Below are positions 45,075-56,796 of a stretch of 64,000 nt of DNA, in pieces. The notes under the pieces are model-generated. The model had not been told where the DNA came from. It ran no database searches and was given only the letters and a program-made list of their open reading frames with translations. Made by a program: the position numbers and the translations under genes. The stretch spans positions 57,209,823-57,273,822 of the forward strand of contig CATQJL010000112.1 of NCBI GenBank assembly GCA_958299035.1, in the 5' to 3' direction. Source of the DNA: Cylicocyclus nassatus (lineage: Eukaryota > Nematoda > Chromadorea > Rhabditida > Strongylidae). Numbering within the stretch: the stretch's first letter is position 1; the number at the start of each line of letters is the position of its first letter.

Positions 45075-46710
45075 TCACAAATTAAAGCCATCATAGATGT
45101 CTGTAGACATCTGATAGTAAGAAGAGCTTGGGCCGTAATCGAACTCCAACTTGACTAGTGTAAAACACGATTACAGAAAAAAGTATGACTACCCTGTAAA
45201 TATTGTTACTGCTAATTCATTTATGATGAATTGATTGAAGGTGAACTGAGGAGGCCCTGAGAACGGAAAGTTCAAACAAACAAATTATGCATGCAGAAGG
45301 GAAGTATGAAGAACGGCTGCCCCGATACGCCGCGATAAAGGACAACGTGGCGCTCACGCGATTCACAAGGGGAGTTCGATGATGAAGAATTTAGGAAGAA
45401 GGTCATAGAAGAAAATGTGAAAAATGTGTACAAGTAGATGCGACTCATAAGCAATTTGTGAATGCTGAATTTGAGTAGGATGTATAGTTTTCTTTTGTAA
45501 ATATGTCAAAACTTGGTGAGATATGGAATGTAAATGAGAAGAAGATATCATGAGTAGATCTGCAAATGCAAGTATAAAGAGAAAAAGAGCAGAGACTGCA
45601 ACTTGATTAGATATTCAGCGAGAGATCGCGACCCAACAGCTGTTAGCTATTGATTCTGCGAATCATAAGAGACAAAAAGAGGCAAGTAGAACACTTGCGA
45701 AACAGAACTCGCAATGACAACTGACATTTGCCACGATAATCAGACGCATTATAAGAATGTGTGACTCTCGGCGCGTAAGAACTGTAAGGCCAACAAAGTG
45801 AATTTGCACTCACGCGGGAACAGTAGAAATAATTGCTTTAGAAAAACACAAGGTCAAAAGAGAATATTTATAGACAAATCGCATACTTCAAAGTTTCTAA
45901 ATGTAGAAAAAAGTAGTGGCATTACAGCGAACTCTCCAAGAAACGCGAATTGTAAGAAGTCCCTGGTTTTAGCACAGCATTGGTAGAATTCAGAAAGTTA
46001 TTCAATAATTGATTTGCCAATGTAATCTGATTAGATTCTGAATCTATTGTGACAAATTGGCCTCCAGCGCTTTTGAACTGGTAGGAAAGATTTGCCACAA
46101 ATTGCACAATGCAGAAAAAATATAGGAAATGGACACGTCAGTGCTCGACACGTGGCAACTATGAAAGCTACTGGCTACTTACCAAATTGAAAAGTATCTT
46201 CTATGATTAGAAAACCGAGAGTGCTTGACGCACATTATTATCTATATAAGCTTGCTTGTTTTTCCTGATTCCAAGTCGCAAATCATAAACTTCTAACTAC
46301 ATTCCGTCATGTTTAGACAATGTGTGCAAAACGGTCTCGAGTCTCCTAGTCATAGAATGAATGATAAGTTATTGTAGACACACGACGAACGCCAACAAAT
46401 TAACCACAGAAAGAAAAAGCGGGAGAATTCTCGAACTGTTCAGCTAATAGTTTCGTTATAATCTCTACCTGAGTGTGGGCACGAGTAAGTTCTGATGTCA
46501 AATTAAAAAGCATTTTTTGAATGACCTTTTACAAGGACTTAGCAGACTAGCGTACAAGGTTCCAGATGGCAGATTATCAACTTGTCCAACCTCACGAAGA
46601 ACAAAGCCATATAAAAAGCAAGATTTAATGAATAGAAGAAAAACTCGACCCGAAAATTACCCTCATCAAGACAGGATGTAATAGAACAAGTTATGACGTT
46701 TAGATGGCCA
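45075..46710 (-). other. possible unassigned minus-strand exons
   Basis: Open frames with exon-like edges occur at about 46710-46660 (GHLNVITCSITSCLDE before GTAATT), about 46495-46395 (with AHTQVEIITKLLAEQFEN), 46107-45922 (with YQFKSAGGQFVTIDSES) and about 45158-45080 (VKLEFDYGPSSSYYQMSTDI). The composition looks protein-like and KSAGGQFVTI recalls part of a von Willebrand A-type domain, but I could not join the pieces with consistent phases. They may be a fast-evolving secreted-protein gene, a pseudogene or chance. Confidence 0.25.
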
Positions 46711-47898
46711 TCTTAAAACAAGAGTACTTGCAAGGTGACGACTGCACTGCAGCAACTGTGCAGATGCAGGAAAAAATACAGAGACGACACGGATATAAAC
46801 TGAAGCTCCTTCAATTTTCTAGGATAATAGAAAATGTTCTGAACACTGGAAAAATTTTCAAAATGATGAAAGGAACATGGAGCACAGAAACACCGAACTG
46901 GAGAACGAATGAGCGAGCGAGAGAGAAAAATTGAGGCGTAAAATTCATTGCAGATGGTCGCGGCTGCATCTTGCACCTCAAAATTCGTCTATGCGATAAT
47001 TTTCTAGTCATTGCTTGTCGTTTTCGCTACTTGTTTAGTTTGATAGCCCTAACATTATCTAGTGCCTCCATTGCTGAATACTAAGCTAGCCTAGGAAAAG
47101 AACACTGCGTAGGAGGTCAAGGGATTTGCACTTATCAATTTAGTTAGTGCAAAGTTAGTGCGAATATTGCATTGCTATCGAATTCGTGGTTGCAGATACA
47201 CTATCTCCAATAGAACTAGCGCGTTTTAAAAATTTTTTGTGTTCTTTTGCCAGTCCTAGATCTTTATTTTAGATCGTAAAAATCTTTGTTTGAACAATTT
47301 TATGACTTCTGAGCACTGGTTTGATGCGCCATTAACAGAGCATTGTTTATGCTAAACCAGAAAGGAATGCTGTATAGATTCTGCTCTTTGAAACGTTTGG
47401 GTCCTGGAGGACATTTGTGAATACGCTCACGTTTTTTCCTGCTCGCTAAACGAATATCCGGTTGCGCGGGGCAGTTCGCGGACCAGTCCGTTGTCTTGCA
47501 GTCCCGGACTGCACAATAATACCATCTCGACCTTCTTGTAGCAATCCCGACGCTTTAGAATCGCTCTAAATCACATGTCATCTAAGTTCTTAGAAATTCT
47601 ACAGAAAGATATCACTTTGAAATTTGCAGTGAGCATTATTTTTTGTTCCATAATGTTGGGTAGCCTCTTGACTCTAACTTTTGCGAAATACTGCATCGTA
47701 GAATTTTCCAGCATTGAGTTTCTGTTGATCCATCGAAATGCGCTCTAAATGCGGATACAAATTGCATAATGCACAGCTTTTCTGCATTCGAAAAAGCCGT
47801 TATATGCTACCAACTTTTTAAAAAGTTTCTGGTCTGTCATAGCGTACCTATAATTTACTCATTTTTGGTATTTCATCCATGTTATTTTTCAGTCTTGG

Positions 47899-49482
47899 AT
47901 GGCCGAAACCAAAGATATTGCTCCTGGAACATATAGCCTTGAACTTGGCAAGACATTCACCGAACAACGACGTACAGATGGACCTTCTTATCACACGCTT
48001 CGCTGTGAGTCTTACTTAGTTTCGTTTACTAAACGACAACTTTTGTCATCTTCTTTTCTTATCTTTGTTTTCTGCTGAAATCTCTTGATAAGCTTATCTC
48101 GAAAGTCGTAAACGGCCGGGAATTCATGCTTGAAGAAAAATGAGTTGGATGTTGAGATGAGCATTTCTTAACAATTCTCGCAATTTGTTCTTCAGATGAC
48201 TTCAAGCCAATGTCTGTTGCTTCATCGGATTCTGATACATACATAGCACTTGGAGCTAATGGAGATGTTCATGTAATTTCACTCCCTTCATTTGAATGAC
48301 CATTTGTATAGGATCTGTTTGCAGGTTGCCGTTCCAACAGAAGGGGAAAACATGACAGTTTTCAAGGGATCCAAGAAAGATGCGAAAGCAAAAGAGTGTT
48401 TACTGTTTTTCGATAAGAAGACGGGAAAATTACGCTTGGAAAAGATCAACTCAAATATCAACGTGAAAAAGACCCGGTAAGATTCTTGCGCCTATACTTC
48501 TTTTTTGGGATTGTTTACCTGGGTGAAGAGCTCCATCATGACCACTCCGTATTGATTTTTCCACTTTCCTTCTCAGAGATTTGGACCCATCAGTCGAGAG
48601 TGTGTTACGTTCGGAGATGGCTCGGTTGCGCACTGCACGAATAGATCGTCCGCCTCCTCCAGAGCCCAGGTATTGGCGAGTTTCGCATCTTCAGCATTGT
48701 ACATCCGCAGTTTTGGCACATGTTTTAGCAGTTCTTCCTTCCCTGGAGCCGATAGCAGTAGTTCATCTGACTCTTCTAGCGACGATAGTGATAGCGACAG
48801 TGGCAGTGGTTCTGATGATGAGGTAAACGTCGGTAAAATTCTTTGATTTCATTTAAATAGCTTTTCTTCACTTCTACAGATTCTCAACGTCTTGATAAAG
48901 ACCTTAATATATCCAGTATTAGAATTTGTTTAATTTTTTGACAAGCGTGTTTATTGGTTTACTGCAAGTTTTTTTTTTCATTTCAGAGCAAACCCAAAAC
49001 TGGAGGCGATTCTAATTCAAGCTCGGCAAACAGTGATGTTGAAAGTGTGTTCAATCATTTTACCTTTTTCAACCCATGTAACTATGAACTCTCTTGTTTC
49101 AGGTCAGATACTGGAAAGCATGAAGGCTAGCGGACCAGCCCCAGCTCCGTTTAATGAAAGTATCGATATGCCGGCGTTGGACACTATCTCGCAGCCTCCA
49201 CCTCCACAACCTGCCCAGCAGAATAGCTACCAGCCCAGGTGAGTAGAGACTTGCCGAATTGCTTGAACGTGTCTTATTTGTCTCTTATTTCTCGTTATTT
49301 TTGGACTAGGAACATGTTTTTTCCCTTCTTTCATTTTAAAATCTTATATCATGGTTTTCAGTTTGATCTAAGCTTTGAATTTACTTCTATATCCGCCTAA
49401 TGTTTTTAGGCCACCTCCACCTAAGACCGATCACGGAGACCTGGGTCTGAATCTAAGCGAAAGTTCTGATGATGACGAGTGA
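47899..49482 (+). CDS. eaf-1: ELL-associated factor (EAF) homologue, about 268 aa
   Basis: Eight exons: 47899-48004, 48196-48272, 48325-48476, 48577-48669, 48711-48822 (or from 48732; both in frame), 48987-49044, 49103-49238, 49410-49482. TTATTTTTCAG ends 7 bases before ATG, a likely trans-splice site. The N-terminal 110 residues are the EAF domain: SLELGKTFTEQ, SYHTLRYDFKPMSV, VAVPTEGENMTVFKG, ECLLFFDKKTGKLRLEKI. After it come a Pro-rich piece, a Ser/Asp-rich acidic block (exon 5), a second Ser patch, PPPPQPAQQNSY, and a terminal SESSDDDE. EAF proteins bind ELL in the RNA polymerase II elongation machinery; the acidic Ser-rich region corresponds to the activation domain. AATAAA lies about 175 bases after the stop. 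Confidence 0.92.
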
Positions 49483-50444
49483 ACTTGTGGATCATTGTGG
49501 TTGAATTGTTCTTCGATTGTGTGGCAATGTAATTTTTTTGCTTATCTGCATTGATCTTTGGGCTGGTGGTAGAGTAATCGCGGCGCCGCGGTAGTGGCTA
49601 CCATTATTTGCAGGCTAGACTTGTCTATTATGAAATTTACAGCAGTGGGGTACTGTAATAAAATGAACTGAAACTATGGCGGATCAGCGTGGAGGCGTTA
49701 AGCGTAAGGTATTAACATGCATCCGATTGTGAGAGGGACTCCACTGAATTAGAATCGTAGACCTTCTGAACTCAGTGAGGATAGAGAACCACACTTTTTC
49801 TGAGTTGAATGTTGTTCCACATTCTTGCAAAAAATGACAACTTTGAACGCTTTATTCATGGTATTTTACCATGGGTGTATGAGGGCGTCATAGCCAAAAG
49901 TTCGTGGGCCGTACTATAGCGCTTAAGTCATTGAAAGGAAACTTTCGAAACTTTTTCTCACTTAAAAAACTAAGGTTAGAAGTAATCAGACTATGGACAT
50001 ACGTCTTCAAAACATAATAATAGGTAGTACAATACATCTCGGTCGTATAAATCTGTAAAGTTAATCAGCTCAACATTTCCGCGACACTGCGATTATTGTA
50101 GTTATTAACATGGGCGTCTTTCTCTGGCTTCACGATTCTACGAATCTCATCATGGATTGTCCCAAATTTCTTTTGAATAGAGTCAATTGGCCAGATTTCT
50201 ATTATGGTGATACTTGTCAAGGGTATATGATTCATATATTGTTTACGTTTCAACTGCATTATCATATAGAAGGGATATGAATAAACGTTGAAGCATTTGT
50301 TTTCTGTTTTGTTTCAGTCACCTTACTGCTAGTATTGCGTACACGAAAAGCAAAAACTTAGAGTGGTTACTGAGTGGTCGAGAACTGTAATTCTTGGAGA
50401 TCTTTTTCTATAGAGATATCCAATGTCAGAAAACACTTCCGTGC
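49483..50444. other. spacer between EAF and the RPA2-like gene
   Basis: AATAAA for EAF is at 49657-49662. The rest is A/T-rich without repeats that I recognise. TTTTGTTTCAG ending at 50317 is a probable spliced-leader acceptor for the downstream gene, leaving a 127-base leader. The spacing is too long to claim an operon. Confidence 0.5.
49657..49662 (+). terminator. poly(A) signal AATAAA of EAF
   Basis: First AATAAA downstream of the EAF stop, 174 bases after it. Confidence 0.5.
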
Positions 50445-51659
50445 ATGGCTTCTCCATCACCAAAAACTGTTCGAGTAGATCGACTGCCGTTGCCGGTCAC
50501 TATAAGCTTCATTCGTGCTAAAGCTAAGGAAGGCGAGACGGTTCGGATTGGAAACAAGGAATTTCCATTGGTAATTTACAGACCTTCATGTATTTGGAAA
50601 GCTATCCTTATCACATATGATAGGTTTAAGGTAATATGTGTTGGACGCGTGCTGTCATGCCGTCCCGTACGAACACTCAATTCGTTGCAATATGTCGTTT
50701 GCGATTCTCCAGAAGGCAGTGTGACAATGAATCAAGTCTCAGTGCTATATCGTAATGAGGTAATTGCTCATATTTAGTGGCGTCTGAACAGTCAACTAAA
50801 TTGCCCTTTTTGACCTTTGTTTGAACCTTTGGTTTCATTGAAATCTCAGTTTGGCCTATAGCAGATGAGGAGTTCACACGACAATGGTAGAAATTTGGAA
50901 ATTACGTTTTTCGCAGAGTTTTTGCTTTTTATGACCCTTAATCTGCTTTTCTCTTTTGGGTTGGCAGACCATTTTTCTAAGGATAAGGTCTACTCTACCA
51001 TTTCACCGAGAAGAATGTCTTCTTTTGAAATAACCCACCTTTTCAGTCAAGTCCTACAAGAGATTCCGATCGGCTGCCACCAGGAACATCTGTGTTTATC
51101 TCTGGGAAACTCATTCGATTCAAAGGTGCGGTGGCAGTTCAGGCATCTTGCTTGAGAAAGGTAAGAATTCGTTTATCCAAGATTTTCCTAAGTTAGTTTT
51201 TTTTTTGAAGTTAATCTGCCCCGAAGAGTACGACTGTATAAAGATGGAAGCATTTCTTGCAGTGCAGTACCATATGAAGGTATCTCCTTTTTGTTGATTT
51301 GTGTATTTATCTTGATTCTGCTTCAGAACCCTGCAATCCTGAATCCCATGCGACGATCTGTGGGTACTCCCCTTCCGGCAAGTCGCTCGCCACTCACAAC
51401 CCCATCTCCTATCGGTATTACCCGTACAACTCCCTTATCAGCTCCCGCTAAACGTTTGAGTTGTTCTACTCCTTCCAATCCGACTCCGAAAAGACCAAAT
51501 GTCGCGAACGCTTCCCTAGCTCGTAGACCCATGAACCCTAGCACATCGGTTGTGAAAAGTTCAGGCGTTGCGAAGATAGAAGTTGGAAATCAGAAAACAT
51601 CATCAAAGGAAGCTGGTAGTCAAGATTCATTCGAAGATGGTGTGTTCTTTGATAGTTGA
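50445..51659 (+). CDS. RPA2-like OB-fold protein without winged helix, 256 aa
   Basis: Five exons: 50445-50570, 50631-50759, 51047-51160, 51211-51279, 51327-51659. Residues about 14-146 follow the RPA32 OB fold: LPVTISFIRAK and VRIGNKEFPLV, VICVGRVLS (strand 1), YVVCDSPEGSV, PPGTSVFISGKLIRFKG, then EEYDCIKMEAFLAVQYHM matching the helix that packs in the RPA trimer core. RPA2 normally ends with a winged-helix protein-interaction domain; here residues 147-256 are a Pro/Ser/Thr/Arg-rich, probably disordered tail with many Ser/Thr-Pro sites. The family binds single-stranded DNA in replication and repair as part of RPA. Acceptors of introns 1 and 3 end in AAG (TTTAAG, TTTGAAG), which the reading frame requires for intron 3. 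Intron 1 (60 bp) also reads through in frame, so an unspliced form is possible. It could be the main RPA2 or a divergent paralogue. Confidence 0.82.
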
Positions 51660-51663
51660 AGCA

Positions 51664-51669
51664 TTTATT
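51664..51669 (-). terminator. poly(A) signal of the MFS gene
   Basis: AATAAA on the minus strand lies 144 bases beyond the MFS stop and only 5 bases past the stop codon of the RPA2-like gene on the other strand. Confidence 0.45.
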
Positions 51670-51812
51670 TTTATCGTTTTGTGTTACTCAGATTTTTTAT
51701 AAGTTTACATATGACGAAAATTGGTTTATCTTGTAGAAAACTTGATCTCCATGCTTTCTCTTTTGTGCATCGAATCCATCTTTTTTTCATCACTTATCTG
51801 TGCAAAATCCTC

Positions 51813-54800
51813 TCAATAAACTCTCAGAGACTCAGGTGCAAATTCCATATCAGCTGAAGTTGACAAGTATGTAACTGCTTGCTTCCTAGTAGGGGCTGTT
51901 TTTCGTGAAGACAGGAAAGCCGGCATTGTCCATGGTGCAGGACCGGTTTGTGCCAGAACCAAGAACGGCAAGTTCGCCACCACCACTATAGCACTTATTC
52001 CGCAGAATAATTGCGACCACTGAAAAACGTTTTTTATGCTGGATACTGAGCTTTTTGAACTATAGGACATCTCATTGTGGGTGTCAAGGCTTCAGCAACT
52101 GGGTTCCTCGCGTCCCCACGCTTTGGCCGCGCCGCGTTCGTGGAGGTATCCTCTGCGCCTCGCTTACCTGAGCAGTGGTTGAAGAGCTAGGGAAAATGCC
52201 CAGAAAATGCATTTGCGGACGCGGCGCAAGAACTGCGAGGCGCTGCTAGGACCGAAACCGCCGCAGCCTTGACACTCTCATTGAGACAGCCTGTACCTGC
52301 TCGCGGGTGTTATCTGGGCAGACCAAGGTGACGACGAATGGTAAAAGTAGTGTAATGACACAAGCGTTACATGAAACCACTGCCATAACAAAATGTGTAT
52401 GCTGGCGAGCTCTCTGAAATTGAAAGGAGTACAGATTGCCAAAATTACTTAGGTGTTGTTGCAGGGAAAAGATTCAGACGGGTTTTGTCGAGACAAAGAC
52501 AATGTAAGGAGTGCGTGCACGGCCGCGGCCGGCGCGTTCGTCATGCCTTTGAGTCGCGGTAAAGAAATTAGAAGGCAGGGTTTGTTGAACAAATACTCAC
52601 CAACTGTGAGCATTTGACCGATCCAACAACATTGAAGCCACTGGAAACTATAGCAGCCGTATAGGCGGTTTGGGCTACTGTTGCAGATGTTGTCTGGAAG
52701 AACCTTATAAACTCGAGCAAATCCATTATCCGTGTTGAATTCAGATTGGAGACGAAAAGTTTAGTTTGATGTATTAACGAATGAATTTATTGTTTGAAGC
52801 GATTACATCTCAGGGAAAAACATCAGCAGCTTGAACACAGCCCATGCATCCATTTGTCCTTCTCGGATATTCTGGCTGTGTTAAATACAAAACTGTGCTT
52901 CACAGTCTGTAAAAAGGTCCAAAAGTGGCTATTTTAGCCGTGAGGAAAGTGTGAATTGGGCATTACGTTTGACTATCTCCTATTGTGAGTTGAGATGAGG
53001 TAGAGAAATAGAATGTGTGTGTGGGTGGGAGGGGAAGGGGGAGGGAAGGGGGGGGGGGGTGTTGGTGCTGAATGTTTCAGCTGATCGACTCTTAGAAGGC
53101 GTAATCCACACACCTGCCAAAACAAAGCGACTGCGACATTCCTACAAGCACATCTCGTATTTACGAATGTTCAGCAATGGCATGTGAGACTTTTTAGGAG
53201 GGGGGGGGGATTTCCCAAATTTTTGTGGCCCATAACCCCGTTTTAGAAGAAGTTGCCGCCACGCATTCGAGAAAATTTTCCCCAGGGCAAAAAATTATTT
53301 TGATCTTTCACAAGTGGAAGCAGTCGGCTGCACTCGTTTTAGTAATTTTTGAAAATTTTGTGACTCATTCTCGACGAAGGAGGGCCCCTCTTCGCTTCCC
53401 TCTCGCTCCGCCTTGATTTCAAGGATGATGATATCTTAGATCTAATAATAGAAATTTGTCTAGATGCTTCCTTTGAGTTCTCCGATTATCTAATCAGATA
53501 TTACTCACTAGTGCCATTACCAAGAAGAAGAATGCCAAAAACCCTTGTGAGACGCAAGTGAAGATGAGTATCCGAGTTCTTTCCGACACACAGGTGGATT
53601 TATCTGACACTGGACCAGCAAAAAGCTTGACGATAGCGGAAAGAATGAAAGGCAAAGCTGTAGCAAATCCGGTTGCCTGCACATTCAAGTGTAGAACCTG
53701 CAATTGTTTCCGAAAATTTTACGGCTGCAAAGAGATTAAAAATTTTTTTCTCTACCTTGTTAACATAAACAGGCCCATAGTAGAAGATGGCAAAAAAGCC
53801 CAGGTTGGCTCCTGTTATCGAGGACCATATGCCAAGGATGCATGGATCTCGGATAATATAGGAGTACGGAACTGGATCGTGATGGTCCAACCCAATATTG
53901 TTTTTGTTTCGTTGTATTTTGCTGAGCTCTTTCTTGCTGACGTTTCTGGAATATTTTTGCGAAATACTGTCTATTTCGAATCAAGGAGTGATCAAGAATA
54001 ACAAAACATACCTATGAAATTCTGGCGAATCTTTATAGAAGAAGTAAAAAATGACGAAAACTATGAAAGAGATAATACCATGAATGTAATAAAGCGATTC
54101 CCAACCCAAGGAACTTTCGCATAAAAAACCAGCCAAAGGCATCGTAATTATTGAGCAAAGCTGTAAAAATCCAACAATGCTTTCATTCGATCAAGAATTA
54201 GCATTCGCTTCTACCTGTACATGAATCGAAAGGACTGAAATGTAGGTTCCGGCTTCATGAAGTCCGGACCAATTGGCGACAATCGCGCCCATTGCTGAGA
54301 AGGCTATTCCAATGGAAAAGCCCTGAAATTCAGCAGATTCACTCTTGTATAAGGTTGATGCACAATTAGTGCTTACTTATACTCTAGCGAAAAGGCATGA
54401 AGCTTTATTAAACATATTCTTCTATAGAGCAAAGCAAGCTCTACAGAAATGGTGTTCAAACAACTTTACAATTTTAAGTTTGATACACATAAGACTATGA
54501 AAGCAATCTAAAAATCTTTGAATGTTCAAAAATTGGATCTCTATTCAGAAGAGTCCTGAAAACCCCAAATTGCTCTTGAAAATTACTTATCGCATCAGCT
54601 ACGCGTGTGCACATTAGTTGTATTTTTTCCATGGTTAGAAGTTAAATAAATAGAATTTGGCATTTCTAACGGAACCAATGCCTGGTTGATCCTACATAGA
54701 CGATTTCATATTAAGCTTTCGGAAGTATAGCACTAAACTTTCAGCTCTCTTTCAGCGATTTTGTTGGAAATTGTAAAATATGGCATAAAATCTGAAAAAG

Positions 54801-56451
54801 GTGACATTCCCGAATCTTTGGCCTAATTTTTCAATTTACAGTTGCGAAAAAGTTCGGCAAGTGTACATATGAATATACTATGTGTATAGAATATGCTTGA
54901 CCGCGTTGGAAGTTCGCAGGATCCTTCTAGACAGAAATCTGATTTTTGGGTATTCAAAATTTTTTTAGATTTCCACAAGCTTCATCTACTAGATTGAACT
55001 TTTTGCGATTGTTCCAGCCCTACCTTGTAGAGCTTGTTTTGCCCTATCAATTGATATACTTTGAACATTTTTATAGTTTCCCTGCTTAGGATAAGGAACA
55101 TACATAACTGCATAAGCCTAATATTTTGAACAAGTTACAGGTTCACATCATACCTGGAAAAATCTCGCTGCGAGTACATAATGATATCCCCAATCCACTG
55201 CAAATGGTAGAATGAGGGTGAATATTGCGGAATTCAATCCGTATATCGTTAATGTCCTTCTGTAAAGGCAACCTTTTACAACAATTTAGTAGCTACAGTA
55301 ATCAATCCTCTCAGTCATCGTATAGACTTTTTGACAAATTAAGATTCTTGTAGATTACCAATATCTCCGTTTTTTGACAGCTACTTGATGAAATTATGAA
55401 CTTTGCCAATCAACACTTTAACACTTTTACGGATCAAACAATAACTTTGCCTGTTGCTCAAGCTGCTTGTGCCAAGTACCTTTTTTACTCCACACAAGGT
55501 GTTCTTATTCCCGCAGTGAGAAGGATGAGTGGGAATTCAACATTCACAAAATTTTGCTGGCAACTTTTCTATTGTTTCAGTTTGGGTTGTTGAACTCAAT
55601 ATAAAACTGTAGTATTCTACACTGAAGTTCAATTCCTGAAGATTTTGATAAGTTTGTCAAATGAATATAATAGCGAAGTTCTCCATTCAAAATTTTCTGT
55701 GGCTCCCTCCCATTTCTTTATTTGCGACCGCTACTAGTTTTCTTATTCGATCTTGCAAGAAGGCATGTGAGAAATCTAAAATTCGAATCAACATCAGTTG
55801 TGTCAAAAGCACCCTTCTCTTCCCATTTTCCCATTAAGAGCGACGCAGCGGTGTAGCTTATAAAAACATTGAACACTACAAACAAATACATATTGAACTA
55901 CTTGAAGGGTTTTCCAAACTCATACTTTGCGAGGAGGATTCCTTAATGCACTTTTCCAGAGGTCTCTTTTACTTTTAGTTTTGAAATATTGTTTGAGAAA
56001 AAATCTTATTGCTGGGCTGTTGCGACTAAAAAAGGTTTAAACCTCATTCCAATGCGCGCCACTAGAGCCATGATTGGAAATGTTCCAATTAGAGCACCGG
56101 CAGCAATTGCGGAAAACAATGTGTTGATGCGCGATGGCGATTGAAGCCAATGTGGCTCTAAAACAACTTTATCTTGTTTTTCAAAAAAGAAACATGATGT
56201 CAACACTTACCAGAACTGTTACTGCTTTGTTTCGCTACCACATCATCCATGCAGATTACGGTAAAGTTTAATGTTAGTGTATTGCTGTGGAGTAGAGTGA
56301 GGCATAGAGTGCTGAGTGCAAGTATGACAAGTCTCGTTTGATCGTAGAAGAAGAAGTGAGCCGATTTATGAGCATTGGTGTCGAATATCGAGAAGGGATG
56401 ACGCTTTACCTCTTCTTCGTTCGCCGAGACGTCAAATTTCGGATGGGGCAT
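51813..56451 (-). CDS. major-facilitator transporter, SLC17 (sialin/VGLUT-like) type, 504 aa
   Basis: Ten exons on the minus strand: 56451-56211, 56157-56043, 55259-55154, 54322-54215, 54160-54012, 53945-53756, 53697-53509, 52694-52602, 52413-52297, 52019-51813. CTCTTCAG ends immediately before ATG, a likely trans-splice site. The protein has a cytosolic N-terminus, a first transmembrane helix (about 41-62) followed by NFTVICM, a glycosylatable extracellular loop with Asn-Ser-Ser, GALIGTFPIMALVARIGMR with the MFS loop 2-3, a helix rich in Gly near WSGLHEAGTY, the cytosolic centre RNVSKKELSKIQ before a helix pair, and about 12 helices in total. This layout fits SLC17 organic-anion/phosphate carriers; the substrate cannot be told. 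Introns 3 and 9 hold inverted-repeat elements. Confidence 0.9.
51815..51820 (+). terminator. poly(A) signal of the RPA2-like gene, overlapping the MFS stop codon
   Basis: AATAAA begins at the last base of the MFS stop codon complement (51813-51815) and is 156 bases after the RPA2-like stop. Confidence 0.45.
52081..52276. mobile_element. GTGTCAAGGCT inverted-repeat element in MFS intron 9
   Basis: GTGTCAAGGCT at the left and AGCCTTGACAC at the right frame a GC-rich segment containing partly paired blocks (GGCCGCGCCGCGTTCG against GGACGCGGCGC). It occupies nearly the whole 277-bp intron. Confidence 0.65.
54420..55066. mobile_element. inverted-repeat element in MFS intron 3
   Basis: TATAGAGCAAAGCAAGCTCTACA near 54424 and TGTAGAGCTTGTTTTGCCCTAT near 55027 are inverted, and similarity continues inward with mismatches. 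The same block lies inside the palindrome 56797-57732 and near 800-830, so this is an older member of that group. It accounts for most of the 831-bp intron. Edges are approximate. Confidence 0.6.
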
Positions 56452-56796
56452 CTGAAGAGTGGGACATCATTTGGAAAAGTTTTCGATAAGTACTGAATAG
56501 ATGAAGGAAACTTGGATTAGAGAGTAAGATGATATAAAGCTATATTCTTCAATCTGTCCGCTTGACTCTGGGTTTCGTTTGATACCGAGGTTCCGAAAAA
56601 TAAAAGTTAGAAGTCATCAATTGGAAAACATTGCACTTTGTTCAAGAAAAGACATGGGTTAGAGGAGGAAACGGACCTACTTGAAACTGCTTTGTTTCTT
56701 CGAGACTATAATAGCATACTGATAGCGCTGAATGCTTAAAAACTCGCAAAAAATTAGAAGGATAAGAAAATGGAAATTAGCAAAGCCATGATATTA

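Larger units (their letters stand above)
42693..47898. other. region between sac-1 and EAF
   Basis: Contents listed separately are the transposase relic at about 43209-43990, the palindromic elements at 44030-44702 and weak minus-strand exon-like ORFs around 45075-46710. A minus-strand frame at 42693-42914 (hydrophobic FALLGFINLLLPWTFILL) lies directly upstream of sac-1 and may be a chance ORF or the end of another gene. Stretches 45140-45920 and 46760-47890 show nothing convincing. Confidence 0.4.
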
